DNA of 64,000 nt from Neospora caninum Liverpool (taxonomy: Eukaryota; Apicomplexa; Conoidasida; Eucoccidiorida; Sarcocystidae): positions 2,480,001-2,544,000 of the forward strand of contig NC_018398.1 of assembly GCF_000208865.1 (NCBI RefSeq). Reading direction: 5' to 3'. Position numbers and translations under genes: made by a program. The notes beneath the pieces are model-generated. The model searched no databases and had not been told where the DNA came from. It saw nothing but the letters and a program-made list of their open reading frames with translations. Below, one piece after another: positions 55,878 through 64,000 of this stretch (the stretch's first letter is position 1; every line of letters begins with the position of its first letter).

Positions 55878-57187
55878 ATGCCGAAAATCCGGACTCTCGG
55901 CCGCAACAAGAAGCCTCCTGAGGGGTGGGAGTTGATCGAGGTGACCCTGTTGGAGCTGAACCGGAAAATGCGGGAGGCGGAACTGGAGCCCCACGAGGGA
56001 AAGAGGAAGTGCGAGTCCACGTGGCCGATCTTCAAGCTCCACCACCAGCGCTCCAGATACATCTACGACTGCTACTACAAAAGGAAGGCGATCTCCAGTA
56101 GGTCTTGCGTAGACACAGGAGTCTTTGCAAAACTGGACGGCGCGTCGCTGCTCGGCTCTAGGAAGCGAGCGGCGTCTGTCGGAGAGTCGGGTTTGGCGGA
56201 CGACTGGACGGGGAGCGATGAAGTTCGTTCATTGGGGTTCTTTGCCATCCAGCATTTCGGAGGCAGACGCGGGGCTGTGGCGTTTCATCCTGAGTCGCGT
56301 TGATCAGGCTTCTTTTCTCCTTCCGTCGTCTGTTTTCCGTAGGCCGTATCCCCGTGACCCTATGTCGTTCGGGGCCTTTTCTTTCACTCTGCCTCTGAAT
56401 TTCTTTGTTCTCTGCTCGCCTCTCGAGATTCCAGAGAAGCTGCCCTCTCTTTCGTCTCCGAACCTCAGTCTCTGGGCTCGCATCTGGTTCTCGCTCCTCT
56501 CTGGTTCGTTCCCCTGTTTCGCGTGTCTATCCCCTCTCCGCCTCACTTCTCTCCGCCCGCGCTGGTGTCTCCTTTCTGTCTCTCGTCCTTTTCCAGAGGA
56601 ACTGTACGAGTACTGCCTGCGAGAAGGTTACGCGGATGCGAAGCTTATTGCAAAGTGGAAGAAACCAGGATACGAGAAACTCTGCTGCTTGCGTTGCATT
56701 CAAGCGTCCGACCAAAACTTCTCCACTACCTGCATCTGCCGAGTCCCGAAAAACTGCCTAGCCGACACTCAACAGGTAAACATGCGCATCTCCACAGACA
56801 CATAGTGATCGCATGTGCGCAGACACCCCCACGTGCAAACTTGTGCGTGACTATATATATATATATATATATATATATGGATTTTTGTCTTTTTACCTCT
56901 ACTCACGATTATGGAACATCTGTAGTGAAAGACTCCGGTGCTTCCTGGTGAAGTGCCTGCGCAGCAATATCTATCTATCTATCTATAGACATGTAGTTAT
57001 GTATATAGGAATGTATGCATATGTACCTCTGTACATGTATTGTTTTTCCGTTGCTGGGACAGATTTTGAGGGGAGGGTGAGGATGGTGCACGAGTTGGAA
57101 ATCGGCTTATGGACGACACGTGTGTGTTTTTCGCAGAACATTCAGTGTGTCCACTGCGGCTGCAGAGGCTGCGCGAGTGGTGACTGA
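55878..57187 (+). CDS. BUD31: BUD31/G10 splicing factor
   Basis: Small nuclear zinc-binding component of the activated spliceosome (NTC-related complex). Exons: 55878-56097, 56597-56775 and 57137-57187, with junction phases 1 and 0, giving 149 residues, the normal family length. Conservation is very high: [73 protein letters not shown] and [12 protein letters not shown]. The Cys cluster ([18 protein letters not shown]) forms the zinc-binding half. The start is the Met of [12 protein letters not shown], as in other eukaryotes. Confidence 0.97.
56851..56991. repeat. (TA)n and (TATC)n microsatellites in BUD31 intron 2
   Basis: A (TA) run of about 14 units at 56851-56878 and a short TATC tract at about 56969-56988. 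Confidence 0.85.
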
Positions 57188-59295
57188 CTGGGCGAGTTTG
57201 GGGGTGTTCCGCGTTTCCTCGCTCCGCTGCCTTGGCGCGAGGCGTCCGTCTCCGGAATCCCGAAGAACGCAATTCTGCGCGCCCAAAAAGACTTCACCCT
57301 GCACAAAAGAGGCGACTGTGGAAAGCTCGCGACAACGGGAGACCGGTATGGATTTCGAGGACCGCTTCTGGGCACTTTGGAGAGATTTAGAAAAGCGGGA
57401 AGGCGCACCTGCTTCGATTTGGCCTTTTCCTGTTTGTCTTGTTTTTTTCTCGACTTAACCGACGCCGCGCAGGAGGCAGGACGCGCCTCCGACCCCACGC
57501 CCTTTCCTCCCAAATCGCGAACGCGCCTTCAGGGAGAGGGAGGGGGATAGAACCGGGAAATGTGCAGCATGTGTTCTAGCGGGGGTTTCTCGCGGCGACT
57601 GACGCGCGTGTCAAGAATCTTGAGCAGAAGGTCCAGAAGCGGTTTTTTCTGCGTCTGGGCCATCCCTTCATGCAGACGCACCAAGCTCTCGCTTTGTCGC
57701 ACACGCTCTCGTCTCTCCTTTGCAATTGCTTGCCTTTTGCGATCTAGGCCCCCTGTTCACGTGCATCTACTCTATTTGTCGGATTACCTATGTCTATGAA
57801 TCGACATCCTTGTGTAAATGCACCCGATCTGTATACATGCCCACGGCCAAAAGAATAAAGATTCAGGGTGACGGCGGTTTGCTCGATGGTGCCTCTGACG
57901 CGAGACACACGTCACCGTTTCTGCAGAAACAACGTCGCTCTTCTCTTTCTGATTTTTCGATGGCCAACGGCATTCTACTTTTCCTGCAATTTAAACTGTT
58001 CGTTCCTCCCCTCTTTTAGCCTCCGCTCGTCGCCGCGACGCGTTTTACGCGATGCAGGACTGCCGTCGTCACGCTCGAAATCTGGACGGCGCGTCCTTGT
58101 TTCTCTTTCTCTCTTCCCCTTTCCTGTCCCCCTTTTCTTCCGTTCTCGGTGTGTCGCTGTTCCTCTTCTCCCTCCGCCTCTGTCTGCTCCCGAACCCCTC
58201 GTGTGCTTCTCCCTCCGTGCACTCTCCACTCTGTGCGGTCGCTTCCCGTCTTTGTAGACGGATCTCCTCTAAAACTCTGTTGCTCGCTTTCCCCTCGCTC
58301 ACGTTCTTTCTTCGCGTGGTCCGGTGTCTTCTCTCCACCTTTTCACTCGTTTCTGGCCACGCGGGGGGATGTGCACAGCCTCGAGGTTCCCTGTGGACTT
58401 GCCGAGAGAACAACCAATTCGGCTGTCTTCGCGGCCTCGTCTCCCCTGTTTGCGGCGCTGGATCGCTCACGAAAGCTTAGCAAACCCGCGTCCTGGCGCT
58501 CCGATTCCCCTTCGCATGCGCTCCAAACAGCCTGTCTCCTGCATGCAAAAAGGCTGGCTGCATGCGCGCAGTGAAAGCCCGCCAGCGGCACACCCCACAC
58601 ATTGCTAGGTTTTCCACCTTCGTCTGGTCACTGCAAGCGCGCTGCCTCGTTTTGCCAAGTGAGGGGCAAACGCAGCTTCGCACGTAATTGACAGAAGTTG
58701 AAAAAGAAAAAGTTCGGTGCGGAAGAAGGTAGCCGCTGCCGCAGTTTCCATTCAAGAGAGGGACTGCCCGGAAACCCCAGAGAAAAGAAAACGTGAAACA
58801 ACAACGCGTTTTTCTAGACCCCCAATGAACTGAAGACGACGCGGAAGAGAAGCGAAGAGCAGGTCTGCCTGCTGAGGAGACCGGCTGTTCGCTTCTCGTT
58901 TCGCCTTCGGACGAGCAAAGCGAGACAGAGAAGAGAGACAGAGAGCTGGGCGTCGAGTGGGAGAACAGGACGTTTTCAAAAACAGAGAGGCCTCTGTAGC
59001 GGCTGCGGGCCGCAAGAGAACGCAAGGAAGAGAAACAAGGCCTTTGGCGGTGGAAACACCACGTATGAGAGAAAGACCAGGCGAGAGAAGAAAAGCGGGA
59101 GAAAACCGACGCAATCCGAGAGAGCAGAAGGGGGGACAGTCCCCCGCCGAAAGAGTGGAAACGCGACAGAAGGCGACACGGCGGAAAAACAGAGAGCAAA
59201 ACGAAGGGGAGAGAAAAAGAGGGGGAAAGGGACCGCGGGAAAAAAAGCGCAGGGAAAGAGGAAAGCCACACTGTTGATCCGGAAACTCGGGACAG
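57188..59295. other. Spacer between convergent BUD31 and RPA43-like genes
   Basis: Two facing 3' UTRs. The plus strand is pyrimidine-rich at about 57550-58350 and purine-rich at about 58870-59260. This asymmetry keeps some frames open by chance (for example minus 58477-59271, Ser/Phe/Leu-rich). I see no gene. Confidence 0.55.
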
Positions 59296-61668
59296 TCATT
59301 TCCGTCTTTTCTTTCGATGCTCAAGGCTGACGTCTCGGATGTCTTCCTCGCTTTCCTCCTCTCGCCTTTCGAGTCTCGCCTTCATTTTGCTGCCTGTCCG
59401 GGCGTGCCTCTCTTCTGTCTTTTCGGGCGCAGCGCGTAATCCCTTCTCCGTTCCCCGAGAAGGATCGGCAGTCGCCTCTCTGTCAGGTTTTTCCTCACGC
59501 TTCTTCTTTTCCGTTCTCCTGTCCTCCGCCGAGTCTGCCTGCTCAGGCAGGCTGCGAGCGATCTTGCTCTCTGTCGCGCTCTCTCTCGGCGCTGCCTCGC
59601 TCTCGCGTTCCTCTCCGCCTTCCTGCCGTCTTCGCTTCTTCTTCGGCTCAGCATCTCCCTTCTCGCTGCCATCGCCTTCGGATTTCTTGCTGTCAGGCTC
59701 TACCCTGGATTCCCGCGCGTCACGCACCTTCTCGCCGCTCTTCTTCTCGCGCCCCTCGCCCGCCCCGCGCTTCCCATCAGTCACGAGACCCGCGTAGCCG
59801 GACTCCAAACTCCCTTCCAAACTCAGAAGCTCCGCGCGCGAGCCTTGCGTGTAACTGAAACGCAGAGAAAGGGGAGTGATGGAGAGAGGCGCGATGCACA
59901 GAGACACGCGAAAAAGAAAGAACCCGAGAGATGCCAAAGGTCTTTCGTCGCCGCTCCGGTCGTCCCCGCCTCGTGTCTCACCCACCGGTCTACACAGATT
60001 AGTGCACAACCACTTCTAGCTGCACAGGCACACCTGGACACACTCCAACAACGAGGAAAAACAGACGCACGACGGGCCGAGCGACGGAAGACGTCTCGCC
60101 TTCAAACGGCTGCGTGCGCGTACAGTGCATGGGCTCTCCCCACAGAGCAGGAGAGAAGACAGCGCACCGAAAAACGAGAAGACAGAGGAAAAGACGCTCC
60201 AAAAACCAGTTCCCTCTCGCGCCTCCGTTCGATCTTGTAAGAGGCCCCGCTGGCTGTTCCGTCCCCTCTGCATCTTCTGTCTCGTTTCTCTTGTTCCTCT
60301 CGGTCCTTTCTGTGAGATCCTTCTCTTCATACTCCTCTGTCTTTCGTGTTTTCTACGCACCTCGTCAGCTGGAAGCAAACGCGGTCGCCCTCTTCGATGT
60401 CTGCGCCGCCTTTCTTGTGTTGCAGCTTTCTCTGTTCCTGCAAGACGAAGCGCGCATCGTGCGTCGCACCAGCGGTCCGAGAGCCGAAAATCCGTCACAA
60501 ACACGCGGCGAAAACAGAAAACCCCCCCCTCCGTTTACCTCCACCCGACTCAAGGGTTTTTCAGGTGAGTCAAATCGATTGTTCATGTTTGAGAAGAGCC
60601 GAATTCGAACAAGCGTATGCGGGTTTTCCACTACAAAATCAATACATGTGCAGCCACGAGGAATGATCTAGGTTGATTTATAAAAGAGAGAAACCTATTC
60701 TAGATACAGGAGCGTCGGCAGGGGGAATCCTCTCTTGCTCGCGGAGTCTGAAGTCCCCCGTCACTGCTGAAAGGCTCTGTGGGAAGGGCTAAGCGACAGG
60801 CGCAAACGTCAAACTCTCCAAACTCGGCAGCACCTGCAGGGACGAGTTGTGCGGCAGAGAAGGCATCGCCGACGAGACATGCCGCGTTCCAAACGTCCAC
60901 GACGAAAAACGAGTGGCTCGACGAAGAAGGGTTAAGCGAGACGACATCCAGAAGTGTGCACAGGACAAAGTGAACCAGGTAAGAGGACGACAGAGACGAC
61001 AGATGAGGGCAGAACCCGAGGCGCACGCGTTTTTTGTCGCTGGAAGCAGTAGCGATTTGTGTGGCTGAGAAGACGTCCTTTCGCCAGAACAGAAACGCGT
61101 TTGGCGGGAGGACCTACTTTGTCAATGTCGTAGGAGGGCGAGAGCCGATCGCGAGGAATGACGGCGCTAAACAGGCCTAGCCAGAGGAGTCGCACGTGAC
61201 TCGGTCGGACAGTCTGCAAGCGTCCAACTGAAGAAATGAAACCGCAAAGCCGGTCACAAAGGCGGTCTGAGCCTAGGGCCTTGGAAAACCCGGGCGAGAC
61301 AGCAGCGTGAATATGGAGAGGGGTCGGGAGACAGAAAGCGACGAGAGTGTGCACTGGGAGAGAACGAGGAGGCGCATCCCTTGAGGGCCGAAGAAAAGCG
61401 CAACACGAGGAAAGAGGCGCACGCGAAAACGTGCCAGGAGGGGGAGACGCGCGCAAAAGAGGAGCTTGCGACCAAACACCGAGCGGAAGAAACAGGAAAG
61501 TCCAGCAACAGGAGAGACCACAGAAAGCAAGAGGTGTAGAGAGGAAGACTGCACTGAAGCCAAGAGTGGAGCGCAACGTGGCGAACGGCGGAACAGCCTC
61601 AAAAACGGAAATGTACGCATAGAGACACAAAACCATCCACACGCCACACGTACACCGAACTGCAGATA

Positions 61669-61702
<34 letters not shown>

Positions 61703-62285
61703 CGCATCGGTAAGTTTCTGTACAGAAGCGTGTACGTGAAAGCGGCGCGCCGGGGACGGGCGAGACGTACTGAGCATGGCGTTGGTTTTCGGTTTGAAGA
61801 CGAGGCAGTCGAGTTCGACCTCGAAGAGCATGACGCCGCCGCCTGTATCCGCATCTGGGACCATGTAGCCCAGAGGGCAAAGGACTCCGCCGAGTCGGCT
61901 CTTGGGCTGCAAGACCCGAATGCCGTCGACGGCTAGCCAAACGCCGTTGAACTCGGGAAGGTACCTGAGTATCAAACGAGCGTTCCGACACAGGTCTTGT
62001 ACCCGTCGCAAACGGAGCACAGACAGACTGCATGCAGCACGAACGGACGCTGCGCTCTCCGCAGAGCAGGCACGCACAGAGCCGTGAGGGGAACGGGGAT
62101 CGGTTTGTCGCTCGGCGCCCGTGGCTCCACGCGTCTTTTTACACGCGTTGAGAAACGCCCCGACAAGGCGCCCGGCCCACAAGCCTGAGAAAGCGGCGAC
62201 TCACTTCAGAAGGAAGTTGAGGAGATACAACTGAATGCCGAGCTTGACGTTGCCCAAGTGACGAGGAAGCAGCTGAATCATGCCC
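59296..62285 (-). CDS. RNA polymerase I subunit RPA43-like (5' end unresolved)
   Basis: Probable RPA43 (POLR1F), partner in the Pol I stalk that contacts the initiation factor Rrn3. Minus-strand exons found: 62285-62205, 61964-61771, 61064-60834, 60630-60539, 60437-60361 and 59854-59296; every junction is phase-consistent (2, 1, 1, 0, 2). The Rpb7-like N-terminal fold reads MIQLLPRHLGNVKLGIQLYL, then YLPEFNGVWLAVDGIRVL and FEVELDCLVFKPKTNAML. The OB-like part has SSSSHSFFVVDVWNAACLVG and ADIEEGDRVCFQLTSY. The tail of about 185 residues is Lys/Glu/Arg-rich and ends HRKKRRK. The lysine-rich tail favours RPA43 over RPB7 or RPC25, which lack one. The OB fold appears enlarged by a 40-60 residue insert between the third and fifth exons listed. 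At least one upstream exon, ending in phase 2, is missing; candidates lie between 62590 and 63855. Confidence 0.68.
61663..61702. repeat. TA-rich microsatellite in an RPA43-like intron
   Basis: TATATA/TATG run within the intron between the 61771 donor and the 61064 acceptor. Confidence 0.85.
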
Positions 62286-62290
62286 CTGAA

Positions 62291-62310
62291 AGACACACAC
62301 ACACACACAC
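62291..62310. repeat. (CA)n microsatellite forming the acceptor tract of an RPA43-like exon
   Basis: Ten CA units on the plus strand. On the coding strand it reads (TG)n ending in tctttcag immediately before the exon at 62285, so it occupies the polypyrimidine-tract position. Confidence 0.85.
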
Positions 62311-62671
62311 GCAGGAAGCGCGAGCGAGGCTCCTCTGGAAGAAAGAAACCAGCGGGGCGGATGTCCACGCTGGTGTGGCCTCAACGAGACGCAGCACGCA
62401 GAGACGGGAGAGAGCGGGCGCAGAGCCACACAGGCGACTGTCTAGGGACGAGAACGAGGCTGCGGCGTGAAAGAAAACCGGGGACGAGGAGACACAAAGA
62501 GGAAGCCTGCGTGAGGAGAAGAGCAGGGGCTGCCTTGGTCCTGTTTTGTCTCAGGAAAAGGTCCAAGAGAAGACGTGCAAAAAAGACGCGAGTGGATAGG
62601 TTTACGTGACAGTTTTGAAGCGCAGATCTCAGTCGCGCCTCCCTCCCGGAGCCCGAAAAGCGGCGCCAATT

Positions 62672-62690
62672 CCCCCCCCCCCCCCCCCCC
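62672..62690. repeat. 19-base C homopolymer
   Basis: Uninterrupted C run, prone to length error. It lies upstream of the assigned RPA43-like exons and could shift the apparent frame of any exon placed across it. Confidence 0.9.
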
Positions 62691-62861
62691 GCCGTCTGAG
62701 CGCTGTAGCGTCGCGGGGTTCATCGCGCGTGCACGGCAAATCCGCGCGGACGAACTGTTCCGCGCCGCCCTGGGACCACTGGAAGCCGCAAAAAGACACA
62801 ACCTTGTTCGCGCTTTTGTCCCGGAAACGCACGGCTCCGTGCGCTGTGTGCACCGAGGCGC

Positions 62862-63212
62862 CTACTTTGCTCGGACGACGTGGAACACACTCCTGCGCAG
62901 GTCCCCTGCATGTCCGCCGGCGCCGTCGGCTCTGTCTCGTCTGCCTTCGTCGCCTCGCAGCTTCGACTCGGATCCTCCGCCTGTTTTCCGGGAAGAAAAG
63001 AGACGCTGGGAGCGCGTGACGCTTGCCTGTACACTGCGGAGTTGCCGAACCACTTCGCTCTGCTCGATCCAGGCGCCGTCGGTGCCCGCGCCGTCGGAAG
63101 ACGAGTACAGGGAGCATCGGCGCAGCTGAAGGAGGCATCGCGAGAGGATCTCGCCGGCCGTTGCCTCGGAGACAGGTTTCTGCGCAAGTTTCTCCCACGG
63201 GACTTGCGCCAT
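62862..63212 (-). CDS. Possible upstream coding exon, function unknown
   Basis: Minus-strand frame of 116 codons beginning MAQVPWEKLAQKPVSEATAG at 63212, then EILSRCLLQLRRCSLYSSSD and SEVVRQLRSVQ, before becoming Arg/Gly-rich. Its first 75 residues look like a real helical N-terminus. It may be the first exon of the RPA43-like gene or a separate small gene. I find no canonical GT donor of the right phase; a non-canonical GC donor follows VRQLRSVQ. No family recognised. Confidence 0.3.
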   Translation of the reverse strand: MAQVPWEKLAQKPVSEATAGEILSRCLLQLRRCSLYSSSDGAGTDGAWIEQSEVVRQLRSVQASVTRSQRLFSSRKTGGGSESKLRGDEGRRDRADGAGGHAGDLRRSVFHVVRAK

Positions 63213-64000
63213 GTTGCCGCAGAGAAGGGAGGAGCGACAGGAGGAAAAGCGGAGCCGATCTGTTTAGGTCCGGGACACCACCTGCATGCCGGCTCGGAAG
63301 AGCAAGTCTCGGGTGAAAACAGAAGAGGCGGACCTGGTGCGCTCGCCAGAGACCAAGCACGCTCGGCGGGTCAACGAGAAAAAGCAGCGCGAGGTAGCGA
63401 TGCGGGGGAGACGACTGCAGACCACGGCAGTTCGCCTTTACACTGTGCAGTGGAACAAAGAGCTCGGCAACTCGACATGCGCTGCCAAAGGGAGTACTTG
63501 CGAGTTCCCCTGCAGCGGTCCCGCCGGTTCACGCTTCTCTGGGTTCTGCAGAGCTGCTGAAAGACGAACTTCCAAAACGCAACATGAGGCGTGCGGACGG
63601 ACGGGTTGTGCATTCGAACTTGTGCTCGTCTCGGAGTCCGCAGCTTGGGGCCCTCGACCGAGGGATCGGACGCTCCGACAAACGTCGCGGCTTGGCGCAG
63701 CTTCTCGTAGCGAGATAAAGAGACAGCGGCTCTTCCGCTTGGCCACGCCCAACAGTGAGAGAGAGTCAAGGCCTCAAAAGCGACACGAAAGCAAAAGACG
63801 CACCGCGAGAGGAGTCGTCCAGTTCGGCTCTCCCCTTGTTCCACTGCCTATTCATAATCTGCTGTTCCAGATACTAAGGGGAATGTACGCAACATGTAAC
63901 TCCACGACGTTAGGTCGGGATCGGACTCGACAGGGGAAGCCTGTTCACGCTTCAAGTTCCCCCACCCCCGCTAGACGCGCCGACTGGGAGACGCGGAAGA
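63213..64000. other. Right-edge region, unresolved
   Basis: On the minus strand, 63855-63804 reads as a neat short first exon (MNRQWNKGRAELDDSSR, then gtgcgtc donor, phase 1). Minus-strand frames at 63752-63438 and 63844-63371 contain coding-like stretches (for example PEKREPAGPLQGNSQVLPLA). I cannot chain these to one another or to the RPA43-like exons with confidence. On the plus strand I see nothing. Confidence 0.3.

Noticed and set aside
58477..59271. 264-codon minus-strand frame with hydrophobic Ser/Phe/Leu content
   Set aside because: It is the complement of a purine-rich UTR-like block, which removes stop codons by composition; there are no motifs and no splice context.

Overview
The window is intron-rich nuclear DNA of an apicomplexan, most likely a tissue-cyst coccidian (Toxoplasma gondii or a close relative such as Hammondia or Neospora). 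The evidence is a plasmepsin IX/X-type (ASP3-like) aspartyl protease, short exons joined by GT-AG introns, coccidian-style proteins with long disordered inserts, (TA)n microsatellites in introns and spacers, and pyrimidine-rich untranslated regions. I cannot fix the species by eye. There is one 100-base assembly gap (10569-10668). I saw no mobile element, CRISPR array, rRNA or convincing tRNA.

Layout, left to right. 1-3364 (-): TFIIH core subunit p62/Tfb1, cut by the left edge. 4850-8335 (+): mitochondrial phosphatidylglycerophosphate synthase PGS1, one long exon. 10287-13331 (+): cytochrome c1, seven exons with the gap inside the gene. 16157-20862 (+): ASP3-type protease, nine exons. 20863-26444: gene-poor spacer. 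26445-28456 (+): V-ATPase subunit G, three exons. 30262-30948 (-): small basic protein of unknown function. 32710-36187 (+): seven-exon ER protein that I read as a divergent ERG2/sigma-1-receptor relative ending in DDEL. 37898-40656 (+): region with coding character but no assignable gene model. 44162-50005 (+): ABC1 atypical kinase fused to a beta-lactamase-like domain. 51934-54403 (-): longin R-SNARE. 55878-57187 (+): splicing factor BUD31/G10. 59296-62285 (-) and perhaps on toward 63855: RNA polymerase I subunit RPA43-like, 5' end unresolved.

The genes do not form an operon. There is a loose mitochondrial theme: PGS1 makes the precursor of cardiolipin, cytochrome c1 is a core subunit of complex III, and the ABC1 kinase belongs to the family tied to coenzyme Q. 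The others serve basal nuclear functions (TFIIH, BUD31, Pol I) and the secretory pathway (ASP3 maturase, V-ATPase, R-SNARE, ER protein). Exon boundaries were assigned by GT/AG sites, reading-phase agreement and recognised homology. All multi-exon models marked with high confidence have matching phases at every junction. Homology statements come from family knowledge and not from a database search.

Most unusual items: a cysteine where the beta-lactamase-like domain of the ABC1 fusion should have its nucleophilic serine; an R-SNARE whose central ionic-layer arginine reads as serine; an ERG2/sigma-1-like protein in a lineage that scavenges its sterols; a small nuclear-looking protein with a phage-tail-like beta repeat; and CxxC pairs in the protease pro-region.
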